Shown: positions 17,229-26,478, counted from the stretch's first letter. The stretch is 64,000 nt of DNA from Cohaesibacter intestini (GCF_003324485.1 NZ_QODK01000003.1:620001-684000); one strand, 5' to 3'. Program-made: numbers and translations. The notes: generated from the letters alone by a model not told the origin.

Positions 17229-18118
17229 AAAGCCTAACCCCTGACCTCGCTGCCCACTTGCAAACGGGAGCGACGACGCTCGCCACCTGCTGGATTCTCA
17301 AACGCACCGACGGCTTCACGCTTGGTTTTACCGATCATGATGAGCCTCTGACCCTGGAAGAGGTAACGTGCGAACCTGCTACCGGCATGACAGGCTCCGA
17401 AATGCGCCAAAGCCACGGCTTTGCCAGCGATGATCAGGACATCAGTGGCATTCTGTCATCAAGTGCAATTTCGGAAACCGATTTGATCTCCGGCCGCTAT
17501 GACGGCGCGACTATCGAGACATGGCGGCTCAATTGGCAGTCGCCGGAGCAAAAACTGCACTTGCGCACCGGCTATCTGGGCGAAGTGAAACGCACAGAAA
17601 CTAGCTTTCAAGCGGAAATTCGCGGGCTCTCAGTGGCGATGGAGCAGGAGCAGGGCCGGATCTATCAATATGGCTGTGATGCCACCTGTGGCGATCTGCG
17701 CTGCGGTCTCGATTTGACAAGGCCGGATTTGCATTTTGATGGCACCATAATTGCCACATCCAGCCAAACAAATTTGACCGTCAATTTCACCAACCGCCCC
17801 TCTGCTGGTCGCCTCGATCTCGGTCAGATGACGCTCTTGTCCGGTGAGGCTGAGGGCATGGTGTTTGACATCATGAGCCACAACCATGCCGAAGAGCACG
17901 ATCAGTTGGAGCTTTGGTTGCCACTTCATGGCGATGTGGCTCCCGGTGATCAAGTTCTTGTCCAGGTGGGCTGCGACAAGAGCTTTGCGACCTGCCGCGA
18001 TATCTATGCCAATCAGCAGAATTTCCGTGGCTTTCCGCACATTCCGGGAAATGACTTTGTGCTGAGTGCCCCTGATCAGCATCAGGTCAGGGACGGTTCT
18101 ACCCTGATGAAGGAATGA
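17225..18118 (+). CDS. GTA g13: DUF2163 baseplate hub protein
   Basis: DUF2163/phage BR0599 family protein, 297 residues, the hub component in the GTA baseplate. It has the IYQYGCDATCGDLRCGLDL and GCDKSFATCRD segments with conserved cysteines (in RcGTA this protein is linked to an iron-sulfur cluster; that is family knowledge) and the NFRGFPHIPGNDFVL end. Translationally coupled to g12; 4 nt precede g14. Confidence 0.92.
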   Translation: MKSLTPDLAAHLQTGATTLATCWILKRTDGFTLGFTDHDEPLTLEEVTCEPATGMTGSEMRQSHGFASDDQDISGILSSSAISETDLISGRYDGATIETWRLNWQSPEQKLHLRTGYLGEVKRTETSFQAEIRGLSVAMEQEQGRIYQYGCDATCGDLRCGLDLTRPDLHFDGTIIATSSQTNLTVNFTNRPSAGRLDLGQMTLLSGEAEGMVFDIMSHNHAEEHDQLELWLPLHGDVAPGDQVLVQVGCDKSFATCRDIYANQQNFRGFPHIPGNDFVLSAPDQHQVRDGSTLMKE

Positions 18119-18122
18119 GATT

Positions 18123-18605
18123 ATGAAGGCGCGATCTGAAATCGCAATTGGGGTTGAGGATATTTTGTCCGAAGCGCTGAGCTGGGAAGGTACCCCTTAC
18201 CGTCATCAGGCCAGTTGCAAGGGCTTTGGTTGTGATTGCCTCGGGCTCGTGCGCGGTGTCTACAGTGCCTTCTGGCCGAATGATACGCCTATCCCCACCT
18301 ACAATCCGGGATGGGCAGATGCTGGCGGCACTGAAACACTGGCAGAAGGGGCGGCTCGATATCTCGTCTCCAAGCGGCTCGAAGATCGAAGCCCCGGTGA
18401 TGTGTTGTTGTTCCGCTATCGGTCCGAGTTCCCCGCCAAACATGCGGGCATATTGCTCACTGGGAACCAGTTTCTGCATGCTCACCACAATAGTGCCGTT
18501 TGCCGTGCTTCCCTGTCCGACTGGTGGGAGAGACGCATCGCCTATGCTTTCGCCTTTCCCCTGTCTCTGGCGAGACAAACCAACAAGAGGGAGATACATC
18601 CATGA
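18123..18605 (+). CDS. GTA g14: NlpC/P60 cell-wall peptidase
   Basis: A 160-residue NlpC/P60 peptidase that lets the GTA tail cross the recipient's peptidoglycan. The catalytic cysteine lies in GFGCDCLGLVRG (about residue 40) and the histidine in PAKHAGILL (about residue 105); HAHHNSAVC gives the third polar position. Stop and next start overlap (ATGA). The product is the only murein-degrading enzyme encoded in the cluster. Confidence 0.92.
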   Translation: MKARSEIAIGVEDILSEALSWEGTPYRHQASCKGFGCDCLGLVRGVYSAFWPNDTPIPTYNPGWADAGGTETLAEGAARYLVSKRLEDRSPGDVLLFRYRSEFPAKHAGILLTGNQFLHAHHNSAVCRASLSDWWERRIAYAFAFPLSLARQTNKREIHP

Positions 18606-21600
18606 CAACGCTGGTTTTGCGCACTGCTGGCAGTGTGATCGGTGGCTCGTTGCTCGGGCCACTCGGTGCAGCCATTGGGGGGGCTTTGGGAGCGAGTGCT
18701 GGCTATGCCCTAGACCAGTCTCTCTTTGGTGCTGGCTCTCGTTCGGCTGAAGGTCCGCGCCTGTCTGATCTGGAGGTCCAGACGTCCACCGAAGGTGCCC
18801 CGATCACACGGCTTTATGGCCGGGCAAGGCTCAATGGTCAGATTATTTGGGCAACCAACTTCACCGAAACGGTTACGCGTCGTGAGCAGCGCACCGGCGC
18901 GGCCAAAGGCGGCATGTCTGGAGGTTCCGTCGAACAGACAACCTACAGCTATTATGCCAACTTTGCCGTCGGCCTGTGCGAAGGTGAGATCGCCTATGTC
19001 GGTCGCATCTGGGCCAATGGCACCGAGTTGGACCTCAAGGACATTGCCTACCGGGTCTATCGAGGAGATGAAGACCAGTTGCCAGACAGCCTGATCGAAG
19101 CCAAACAGGGGGCTGGCAATGTGCCCGCCTACAAGGGGCTTGCTTATGTGGTGTTCGAAGATTTGCCGCTCGGCGCCTTTGGCAACCGCATCCCGCAATT
19201 GAGCTTTGAGGTGGTGCGCCCGGTCGGCAAGCTGGAAACACAGATCCGTTCGATGGTTATGATACCCGGCGCGACCGAGTTTGGCTATGACGCGTCCGAG
19301 GTGACCCGAAAAAACGGGGAAGGGGAATGGACGAGCGAAAACCGACATACCTCTGAACCGTTGACCGATTTTGAGACCTCGCTCGATCATCTTTGCACCC
19401 TGTGCCCCAATCTGGAACGAATAGCGTTGGTGGTCAGCTGGTTCGGCTCGGATTTGCGTGCGAGTCATTGTGCAATCAGACCGGCAGTAGAAGAGTCTGG
19501 CAAAGTAACCAAAGGTGCCACATGGTCCGTCGCAGGCCTGACAAGAGGCACCGCACCGGTGGTAAGCGAAAGCGATGGCCATCCTGCCTACGGCGGAACA
19601 CCATCCGATGACAGCGTCAAGCACGCCATTGCCGCTATCCGGATGCGTGGGTTGGAAGTGGTTCTCTATCCTTTCGTGATGATGGATGTTCCAACCGACA
19701 ATGTGCTTGTCGATCCATATGGAAATGTGAAACAGGCTCCCTATCCATGGCGAGGACGGATTACCTGCTTTCCCGGTCCGGGTCAGCCAAACAGTGCCGA
19801 CAAAACCGATGAGGTGGACGCGCAAATCGCTCAGTTCGCCACTTTGCAAGACTGGAGCTATGCTCGTTTCATCCACCATTATGCCCAGCTCGCAGCTGAT
19901 GCTGGTGGTGTCGATGCTTTTCTTATTGGCTCGGAGTTGCGCGGATTGACGTGGTTGCGCAATGCACAATCCGACTATCCCTTCGTGAATGTGCTCAAAA
20001 CCCTCGCCGCCGAGGTGAAGAGCATTCTGGGCTCGGACTGTCTTCTGACATATGCTGCTGACTGGAGTGAGTATTTTGGCCACCAGCCTGTCAATGAACT
20101 CGGCGATGTTCACTATCATCTCGACCCTCTTTGGAGTGATGACAATATCGATGCCATTGGGATCGACAATTATATGCCTCTGTCTGACTGGCGGGCTGGC
20201 GACAGTCATCTCGACGCGGCCATGTCTGACAATGGTCTTGATGAAGCCTATCTCCAAAGCAACATTGCCGGTGGTGAAGGCTATGACTGGTACTATGCCA
20301 GCGAGGAGGACCGCCAGTCACAGGTCAGAACGTCGATTGCAGATGGGTTGGCAGGCAAAGATTGGGTCTATCGCTACAAGGATTTGGTGAGTTGGTGGCA
20401 AAATACGCATCATGACCGACTGAATAGGCAGGAAAGCGAAACCGCAACAGCTTGGGTGCCGCAATCAAAACCGATCTGGTTTACCGAGCTCGGCTGCCCA
20501 GCCGTCCATTTGGGACCGAATGAGCCCAACCGATTCCCGGATCCCAAGTCGGTAGAGAGTGGACTGCCACACCATTCTGTCGGTGCTCGGGATGATAGCG
20601 CTCAAAGAGCGATGCTTCAGGCTTGCCACTCCTATTGGTCGAACAACGAAGCGCACAGCAATCCCGTGTCTGCGCATTACGGCGGACCGATGGTCGATCC
20701 AGATCGGATCCATCTGTGGGCATGGGATGCTCGCCCATTTCCGGCCTTTCCTCTGAGTCGGGAAACATGGGCAGACAGCGAGAGTTGGAACAAAGGTCAC
20801 TGGCTTAATGGGCGCTTGGGGAGCGCCAGTTTGAATGGCGTGATCAACACCTTGCTCAAGGACTTTTCCCTGCCGATGACAACCATCTCGGCGACCTTGC
20901 CAGTGATTGATGGCTTCGTTGTGGATCGCCCCATGTCGGCCCGATCCGCTTTGGAAGGAATGTGCAGTCTATTTGGGTTGAGCATGACAACGGCCAATGA
21001 CCAACTGGCATTTCACCCCATTCAGTCGGTGTCTTGTACCAGCCTGACAACTGAAAATCTGGCTGAGAGCGAAGATACACCTCATATTCTCAAGCAGGCC
21101 GAAGCTTGGGAAAGTGAAGCCGCTGCCGTGTCGGTTGGATTCAAGGAGGTGTTTCTTGACTATCGCCAGTCTGTGGCGCGCTTTGCCCAGCCTGCAGCTC
21201 GGTCGCAACGAGAGGTCAATCAATCAACATCCATCCTGTCGACACAACCTGTCATGATGAATGCTGCAAGAAACTGGCTGCGGGAGCAAAACCATGCTCG
21301 GCACTCCATTCAGTTTTCATTGCCACCTTCACAAATCGCGTTAGAGGTGGGTGATGCCATCACGTTTGATATGGACGGAAGTCCACAACGCTATCGGATC
21401 GTAGAAATCGAGGATGGCGCTTTGCGCCAGATACAGGCAACCCGACTTGCACCACGCAATGCTGCCCCGATCGCCACTCGGAGCAGAGCATCTCAACATC
21501 TTAGTCATTCGACAATGCTGCCGATTATGGAAGTCCTTCATTTGCCGCTTCTTCCCGGCCAGAGTCAAAAGCCATACGCACCCTATCTCGCGGTTTATGC

Positions 21601-22495
21601 CAAACCATGGCAAGGGGCAGTCGCTCTTTATCAGGGAGACAGCACTACAGGATTTTCCTTTCGCCAAACCCTTGAAGTGCCGGCAATCATGGGAAATTTG
21701 CTGTCAGATCTAAAGCCCGCTTTGCCCAATGTCTGGGATCACGGAAGCCAGCTTAGAGTGAAGATTTACAACGGTAGCTTGGCCAGCATTCAACCCGAAG
21801 CTGTCTTGTCCGGAGGCAACGCTGCGGCCATTAGGGCGCAAGATGGCTCATGCGAAGTCTTGCAATTCACCAATGCGGAACTGACCGGCGATGACAGCTG
21901 GCTCCTGACTGGCCTGTTGCGTGGTCAATTGGGTACGGAAGAAGCCGCAAAATTGGGGGCCGTCACAGGTGCGTCCTTTGTTTTGCTCGATGAGGCCGTT
22001 TTGCCATTGGAAAGCTCGGAGCGGGATTTAGGCAAATCCCTAAACCTTCGCATGGTGCGAAGCGGGCAACTGATCAATGCAGCTGATACCAGCGACCAGA
22101 TGATCGACATGACTGGACGCGGAATGCTGCCTTTGTCGCCTGTTCATTTGCGCCTGACGTCTGAGGAAGGGGGCGGGTTGCACTTCAGATGGCTTCGCAG
22201 GGATCGTTTGGGGGCTGACAGTTGGACTGGTGCAACCATTCCTCTGAACGAAGACACTGAGAGCTATCAGCTTCGTATTCTACATCCTCTGACAGAGCAA
22301 CTGGTGCGAGAGGAGATCGTTACTCAACCCGAATGGCTCTACACCTTGCCAGTCCGACAGGCCGACGGAATAAGCGAAACTGATCATCTGATCATCGAGA
22401 TCCGGCAGATCGGTCGCACAATCGGGGCTGGAGCCAAACTGTCCAGACGCATTGATCTGGAGACCCTCGGGATTTCAGACAGTGCCCCGAACTAA
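18602..22495 (+). CDS. GTA g15: tail-tip/megatron host-recognition protein
   Basis: The largest GTA gene, 1297 residues. The N-terminus has a glycine-rich hydrophobic segment (GSVIGGSLLGPLGAAIGGAL), then a phage tail domain (DLEVQTSTEGAPITRLYG), a GH-like TIM-barrel region (about 430-760, with LLTYAADWSEYF and KPIWFTELGCPA), and a long C-terminal beta-rich part. In RcGTA it forms the tip that penetrates the periplasm. ATG 18602 is set by GAGGGAG and the ATGA overlap; a longer frame from 18500 is a shadow of g14. The frame is intact throughout. Confidence 0.93.
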   Translation: MTTLVLRTAGSVIGGSLLGPLGAAIGGALGASAGYALDQSLFGAGSRSAEGPRLSDLEVQTSTEGAPITRLYGRARLNGQIIWATNFTETVTRREQRTGAAKGGMSGGSVEQTTYSYYANFAVGLCEGEIAYVGRIWANGTELDLKDIAYRVYRGDEDQLPDSLIEAKQGAGNVPAYKGLAYVVFEDLPLGAFGNRIPQLSFEVVRPVGKLETQIRSMVMIPGATEFGYDASEVTRKNGEGEWTSENRHTSEPLTDFETSLDHLCTLCPNLERIALVVSWFGSDLRASHCAIRPAVEESGKVTKGATWSVAGLTRGTAPVVSESDGHPAYGGTPSDDSVKHAIAAIRMRGLEVVLYPFVMMDVPTDNVLVDPYGNVKQAPYPWRGRITCFPGPGQPNSADKTDEVDAQIAQFATLQDWSYARFIHHYAQLAADAGGVDAFLIGSELRGLTWLRNAQSDYPFVNVLKTLAAEVKSILGSDCLLTYAADWSEYFGHQPVNELGDVHYHLDPLWSDDNIDAIGIDNYMPLSDWRAGDSHLDAAMSDNGLDEAYLQSNIAGGEGYDWYYASEEDRQSQVRTSIADGLAGKDWVYRYKDLVSWWQNTHHDRLNRQESETATAWVPQSKPIWFTELGCPAVHLGPNEPNRFPDPKSVESGLPHHSVGARDDSAQRAMLQACHSYWSNNEAHSNPVSAHYGGPMVDPDRIHLWAWDARPFPAFPLSRETWADSESWNKGHWLNGRLGSASLNGVINTLLKDFSLPMTTISATLPVIDGFVVDRPMSARSALEGMCSLFGLSMTTANDQLAFHPIQSVSCTSLTTENLAESEDTPHILKQAEAWESEAAAVSVGFKEVFLDYRQSVARFAQPAARSQREVNQSTSILSTQPVMMNAARNWLREQNHARHSIQFSLPPSQIALEVGDAITFDMDGSPQRYRIVEIEDGALRQIQATRLAPRNAAPIATRSRASQHLSHSTMLPIMEVLHLPLLPGQSQKPYAPYLAVYAKPWQGAVALYQGDSTTGFSFRQTLEVPAIMGNLLSDLKPALPNVWDHGSQLRVKIYNGSLASIQPEAVLSGGNAAAIRAQDGSCEVLQFTNAELTGDDSWLLTGLLRGQLGTEEAAKLGAVTGASFVLLDEAVLPLESSERDLGKSLNLRMVRSGQLINAADTSDQMIDMTGRGMLPLSPVHLRLTSEEGGGLHFRWLRRDRLGADSWTGATIPLNEDTESYQLRILHPLTEQLVREEIVTQPEWLYTLPVRQADGISETDHLIIEIRQIGRTIGAGAKLSRRIDLETLGISDSAPN

Positions 22496-22536
22496 CTTCC
22501 TATCTTTTTGCCATCAACAAACTGAGGAGATTATTC

Positions 22537-22743
22537 ATGATCTATTCTTCCAACACCAAGCCTTCTTGGGAATCCAAGATCAACTGGACCCAGATTATTG
22601 CGGTCTTGGCAATGGGATTGGCCATGTTCGGCATTGATCTTGAGCCAGATCTGCAGGAGCGTCTTGCGGTTGCTCTCTCGAGTATTGCTGCGGCGGTGAC
22701 AATTATTTGGCGCACCTGGTTCACAACAAAAACACTCATCTAG
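22537..22743 (+). CDS. holin-like small membrane protein
   Basis: A 68-residue protein with two hydrophobic helices (about 18-34 and 45-62) and a short charged tail, the layout of class II holins. TGAGGAG precedes ATG 22537. Small proteins with KINWTQIIAVLAMGLAMFG-like starts and IIWRTWFT ends accompany phage or GTA genes in Rhizobiales. It lies 42 nt after g15. Release of GTA particles by lysis is the inferred role; a tail accessory role cannot be excluded. Confidence 0.6.
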   Translation: MIYSSNTKPSWESKINWTQIIAVLAMGLAMFGIDLEPDLQERLAVALSSIAAAVTIIWRTWFTTKTLI

Positions 22744-22823
22744 TCGCCACCGTCTCAAAACTTCGATTGACAGAACCTGCCTCCGCAACAGATGCGGGGC
22801 TGCACCATTTGGGAGATCTCGCA

Positions 22824-23069
22824 ATGCTGGTCCTGAAGCAACTCTGGAAACTGGTTCTTCTTCTGCTGGATTTTTGGTCACTATTAAGAGTTGTTGATCG
22901 AAGCCCGAGCCCAAAAGGGGTGACTTTGAAAAGAGACTTCAATCATGCCTATCGCAGCAAATGGCCACATTCAGCAAAAAAAACAGAAGCTGGGCACAAG
23001 ATTAATGGGGCTGACCAGTCTGTTGATGCTGACAGCCTGCACAACACCGATGGCTATCGGCGGGATTGA
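22824..23069 (+). CDS. possible small membrane protein overlapping the lipoprotein gene
   Basis: ATG 22824 follows GGGAG at 8 nt and opens an 81-residue frame with an N-terminal hydrophobic helix (LWKLVLLLLDFWSLLRVV, about 7-24) and a charged tail. It overlaps the lipoprotein gene (22945-23250) in a different frame by 125 nt. This geometry resembles inner/outer spanin pairs of phages, but the tail is short and low in predicted coiled coil. It may be spurious. Confidence 0.3.
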   Translation: MLVLKQLWKLVLLLLDFWSLLRVVDRSPSPKGVTLKRDFNHAYRSKWPHSAKKTEAGHKINGADQSVDADSLHNTDGYRRD

Positions 23070-23250
23070 TCCGACCAAACAGACTGCTTCGCTATCCGCC
23101 CTGACTGATGTCGATGTGGAGCCTCAGGCCATTTCGTGCTTGCTGTTTGACCCAATCCTCTGGTCAGTCGACGATACCGCGCCAACTATTCTCCAAATCA
23201 AACAACACAATCGCAAACTTTCGCTCTATTGCGAAACTTCGGATGAATGA
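22945..23250 (+). CDS. spanin-like small lipoprotein
   Basis: A 101-residue protein with a lipoprotein signal (LTSLLMLTAC, modified Cys about residue 32) and an ISCLLFDPILWSVDDTAPTI...QIKQHN core near the C-terminus. Small lipoproteins with the pattern C-x-PI-W-S-x-D-D-T-x-x-T-I-x-Q-I-K-x-H-N are common beside holin genes in alphaproteobacterial prophages, where an outer-membrane spanin role is assumed. No other gene lies between it and the holin-like gene except the overlapping frame at 22824. Confidence 0.6.
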   Translation: MPIAANGHIQQKKQKLGTRLMGLTSLLMLTACTTPMAIGGIDPTKQTASLSALTDVDVEPQAISCLLFDPILWSVDDTAPTILQIKQHNRKLSLYCETSDE

Positions 23251-23298
23251 TTGTCATTTCTGACTGGGCCAAAAGATGAATGGAGTAACGCGCGCATA

Positions 23299-23314
23299 TT
23301 CATGTTCAGTTCAG
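23299..23314 (+). promoter_or_regulatory. candidate response-regulator direct repeats
   Basis: TTCAT (23299) and TTCAG (23310) are 11 bp apart, with a further TTCAG at 23305. An 11-bp period suits OmpR-family dimers and the site lies 24 bp before the PepSY gene start. Autoregulation is inferred. Confidence 0.3.
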
Positions 23315-23337
23315 TGATCATTGACTAAATTGCCCTT

Positions 23338-23664
23338 ATGAAAATTCGGACCATCATCTCTTTTCTGCTGTTGCTGGTCTCGCTGTGGGTCATTCTTCTG
23401 AGTTTTTCAGACACAGCAAAGGCTGCGGACTGTCTGTCAGCGCAGGAGACCCGTCAGGCGATCAACAGCGGACAGGCGCGCCACGTGGCCGGAATCTCGG
23501 CCGCGGTAAGCCGTGCTGCGCGAGGAGATGTCATCAATGTCAAACTTTGTAGAGGGGGCCGCGGACTGGTTTACCAGCTCGTCACGTTGTCACGTCAAGG
23601 CGCAGTCACCCGGTTTGTGATTGACGCCAAGTCGGGAGCAATCCTCTCAAAGGGCGGCTCGTGA
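23338..23664 (+). CDS. PepSY domain periplasmic protein
   Basis: The 108-residue product has a signal peptide (cleavage likely after AKA, near residue 29) and a PepSY domain (about 40-105; AAVSRAARGDVINVKLC and VTRFVIDAKSGAIL). PepSY proteins next to two-component genes often act as periplasmic modulators of the sensor. Here it precedes a response regulator and kinase in the same direction. A small periplasmic protein has an inhibitory role in the rhizobial FeuNPQ system, but equivalence is inference. Confidence 0.75.
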   Translation: MKIRTIISFLLLLVSLWVILLSFSDTAKAADCLSAQETRQAINSGQARHVAGISAAVSRAARGDVINVKLCRGGRGLVYQLVTLSRQGAVTRFVIDAKSGAILSKGGS

Positions 23665-23726
23665 TGGGCAGCAACTGGTTCGTTTAGGTGGATGGCAAGA
23701 TTGAAGACTGAGTTTTGGGGGTGCAA

Positions 23727-24392
23727 ATGCGTGTGTTGGTTGTTGAAGATGAAGAAGCTCTGAATCGGCAGTTGAAAGAGGAGCTTGAAGAAAATGGCTA
23801 TGTTGTGGATGTCGCCTTTGACGGAGAGGAAGGACACTTTCTTGGTGATATGGAAACCTATGACGCAGTGATCCTTGATATCGGATTGCCGAAAATGGAT
23901 GGCATCAGCGTTCTGGAAGACTGGCGCAGGAATGATCGCAACATGCCGGTGCTTATTCTGACAGCCCGTGACCGTTGGAGTGACAAGGTGCAGGGCATAG
24001 ATGCCGGTGCAGACGATTATGTTGCAAAGCCATTCCACATGGAGGAAGTGATTGCTCGTGTCCGGGCTCTTGTCCGGCGCTCTGCAGGGCTTGCGTCGAA
24101 CGAGATCCATTGTGGTCCCATTCGTCTCGATACAAGGTCTGGGCGCGTGACGGTGGATGGTAGCTCGGTCAAATTGACCTCGCATGAATATCGTCTGCTT
24201 TCCTATTTGATGCATCATCAGGGTAAGATCATCTCCCGGACCGAGTTGGTCGAGCATTTGTATGATCAGGATTTTGATCGGGATTCCAACACCATCGAAG
24301 TCTTTATCGGCCGTTTGAGGAAAAAGCTCGGCGTAGATGCCATTCAGACCGTTCGTGGTCTGGGGTATAACTTGGTCGTTCCGGGTCGATAA
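23727..24392 (+). CDS. OmpR-family response regulator (FeuP/PhoP-like)
   Basis: Receiver domain (1-115) with acidic pair ED (7-8), phosphorylation site Asp51 in VILDIGLP and Lys in VAKPF; winged-helix domain (125-222) ending in NTIEVFIGRLRKKLG and IQTVRGLGYNL. The DRWSDKVQGIDAGADDY block resembles FeuP-type regulators of rhizobia. ATG 23727 with GGGGGT upstream is chosen over TTG 23715. Followed 5 nt later by the sensor kinase, its likely partner. Confidence 0.88.
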   Translation: MRVLVVEDEEALNRQLKEELEENGYVVDVAFDGEEGHFLGDMETYDAVILDIGLPKMDGISVLEDWRRNDRNMPVLILTARDRWSDKVQGIDAGADDYVAKPFHMEEVIARVRALVRRSAGLASNEIHCGPIRLDTRSGRVTVDGSSVKLTSHEYRLLSYLMHHQGKIISRTELVEHLYDQDFDRDSNTIEVFIGRLRKKLGVDAIQTVRGLGYNLVVPGR

Positions 24393-24397
24393 GTTCC

Positions 24398-25819
24398 ATG
24401 AAGTCCATCACGCGATATTTGCTGATCAATGCCTCCATCTGGGCCATCATCGTTGCTTTTGCATCGGGGTTGCTGCTGTCGGAAATGTTCCGCTCATCAG
24501 CCCTGCAAGCTTTTGATGAGCAACTTGATATCGTGTTGAAAGTTCTGGTTGGCGATCTTGCTGGGCAGGGAGTGGACGATACCGCGCTGGCCCCTCCCAC
24601 AATCGTCGGAGAACCACGCTTTGGGCTTCCTTTGTCGGGTTGGTACTGGACTGTTAGTCGCGCGGGAAGTGAAGAGATTTTGCTCGCATCAGAATCCCTC
24701 GTCGGTGGCTCCTTCTCCATCTCTCAAGATACAATCACCAGCCTGACTGATGCGTTGGGCGCAAGTGCTCAGGGGCAGGGGCCGAACGGTGAGCGGATCC
24801 GAATCCTGCAACGTGAAATCTCCTTTGCGGAAGGCAACAAACTGATTGTGCGCGTGACAGGCAATCTCGAAACCCTTGAAGAGCGGGTATCATCCTTCCA
24901 GGCTCGCGCCTGGACGATCATGGCCCTGTTCGGTGCTATTCTGCTGGCGGTTTCCACTTTCCTTGCAAGAATGGCCTTACGCCCTCTGAACCAAATGAGC
25001 GAACAGGTAAGAAAAGTTGCTGAAGGCGAAGCCGAGTCTATCGAAGGTAGCTATCCCGTTGAGATCGCGGGCCTCGTGAATGAAGCCAATCTGCTGATCG
25101 AATCGAACAAGGAAACACTCGAACGCGCACGCACGCAGGTTGGCAATCTGGCCCATGCATTGAAAACACCACTATCTGTCATCGCCAATGAAGCGCGAAA
25201 AGTCGACAACAGTCATGCGGACCTGATTCAGACCCAGAGTGACTTGATGAAGGACCAAATCCAACTCTACCTCGAACGCGCGCGTATTGCTGCCCGCCGA
25301 AGTGTGATGGGCACTACGACAGATGTTGGGCCGGTCATGTCGCGGCTGGTATCTGCCATGCGCAAAATCCACCCTGAAAAGAGCATATCGTTTCATTCCC
25401 GAATTGGGCTGCCTATCAGTTTTAGAGGCGAAGAGCAGGATTTCGAAGAGCTGGTTGGTAATCTGCTGGACAATGCGTGCAAATGGTCGAATGGGGCTGT
25501 ATCCGTGACACTTGCACTCACGTCTGAGGAGCAAAAACCTGCTCGTGGCAATGGGATACCGACGGACGCCATACGCTGGCTTACAATCACGATTGAAGAT
25601 GACGGTCCTGGTATGACTGATGAACAAATCGTCGTGGCACTTCAACGCGGCCATCGACTTGATGAAAGCAAGTCCGGCTCAGGTCTGGGCCTGTCGATCG
25701 TTGAAGAAATCATCTCGATGTATCAGGGAAAGCTGGTTTTGGATCGATCAGAGCTTGGAGGCTTGAAGGCTAGGATGTTGCTGCCTGCTTTGATCAAACA
25801 GCAAGTCAACGACTCTTGA
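24398..25819 (+). CDS. sensor histidine kinase (FeuQ/PhoQ-like)
   Basis: 473 residues. Membrane helices at about 8-30 and 168-190 flank a periplasmic sensor region; a HAMP linker follows. The H-box GNLAHALKTPLSVI carries His253; the ATPase has LVGNLLDNACKWS (N), DDGPGMTDEQ (G1) and SGSGLGLSIVEEI (G2). It differs from most kinases by ALKTP instead of ELRTP, as is usual in the PhoQ/FeuQ group. With the PepSY protein and the response regulator it forms one operon. Confidence 0.9.
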   Translation: MKSITRYLLINASIWAIIVAFASGLLLSEMFRSSALQAFDEQLDIVLKVLVGDLAGQGVDDTALAPPTIVGEPRFGLPLSGWYWTVSRAGSEEILLASESLVGGSFSISQDTITSLTDALGASAQGQGPNGERIRILQREISFAEGNKLIVRVTGNLETLEERVSSFQARAWTIMALFGAILLAVSTFLARMALRPLNQMSEQVRKVAEGEAESIEGSYPVEIAGLVNEANLLIESNKETLERARTQVGNLAHALKTPLSVIANEARKVDNSHADLIQTQSDLMKDQIQLYLERARIAARRSVMGTTTDVGPVMSRLVSAMRKIHPEKSISFHSRIGLPISFRGEEQDFEELVGNLLDNACKWSNGAVSVTLALTSEEQKPARGNGIPTDAIRWLTITIEDDGPGMTDEQIVVALQRGHRLDESKSGSGLGLSIVEEIISMYQGKLVLDRSELGGLKARMLLPALIKQQVNDS

Positions 25820-25984
25820 TAAATGGATGCCGTTGGCAAAGCTCGATGCCATCGTGATACCCGGATCGCGCCAAACTTTCGACATGATCCGGAACTACTT
25901 CATCCTTTAATGCGTTTAGTCCAAGTCAGGTCAACTTGGGGCCGGTTGTCACAGGGACCCGGTTTGTACAAATAGGGGCTAGGA

Positions 25985-26458
25985 ATGAAAAGAAAATCAA
26001 TCGCAATTGTCGCCGTCGCAGGCATGTTTCTCGCTGGTTGTCAGAGTGGCAGCTTGGGAACTAAGGAAACACTCGGTGGCCTGACCGGAGCTGTGGCAGG
26101 CGGCATCCTTGGCAACCAGGTCGGTAAAGGTGAAGGCCGTGTCATTGCAACGGTCCTCGGAACGGCGATTGGTGCGATTGCCGGTTCAGCAGTAGGCCGT
26201 GCTTTGGACGAAAACGACCAGCGCTACGCTTATGAAGCTCAGAGCAGGGCTCTGGAATATGGTCGCTCAGGGGCTCCCGTTGATTGGCGTAACCCTGATA
26301 CGGGTCACTATGGCCAAGTCGTGCCTAGTCAGGCTTACACCACCAATAGCCTGATGTGCCGCGACTACACGCACACCATTTATATCGATGGCCAGCCACA
26401 GACCGCGCGCGGACAGGCATGCCGCCAGAGTGATGGCACCTGGAAACCGGTGAGCTGA
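25985..26458 (+). CDS. 17-kDa surface-antigen-type glycine-zipper lipoprotein
   Basis: A 157-residue lipoprotein (lipobox FLAGC, Cys about 19) with two glycine-zipper helices (GLTGAVAGGILGNQVG and GTAIGAIAGSAVGRAL) and the C-terminal domain CRDYTHTIYIDGQPQTARGQACR of the rickettsial 17-kDa antigen family. Outer-membrane location is known for relatives. A GGGGCTAGGA site precedes ATG 25985; a strong terminator follows, so it is probably monocistronic. Confidence 0.88.
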   Translation: MKRKSIAIVAVAGMFLAGCQSGSLGTKETLGGLTGAVAGGILGNQVGKGEGRVIATVLGTAIGAIAGSAVGRALDENDQRYAYEAQSRALEYGRSGAPVDWRNPDTGHYGQVVPSQAYTTNSLMCRDYTHTIYIDGQPQTARGQACRQSDGTWKPVS

Positions 26459-26478
26459 GGCACGACTTGAATTATTGG

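Noticed and set aside
18710-20257. 515-codon minus-strand frame opposite g15
   Set aside because: Shadow of the high-scoring tail-tip gene; no ribosome site, family match or gap on the plus strand to support it. The same holds for long minus frames at 11558-13066, 9061-10041 and 57128-58504.
7371-23250. Complete temperate prophage
   Set aside because: No integrase, excisionase, repressor, replication gene, attachment-site repeat or flanking tRNA; gene set and tape-measure length fit a GTA.
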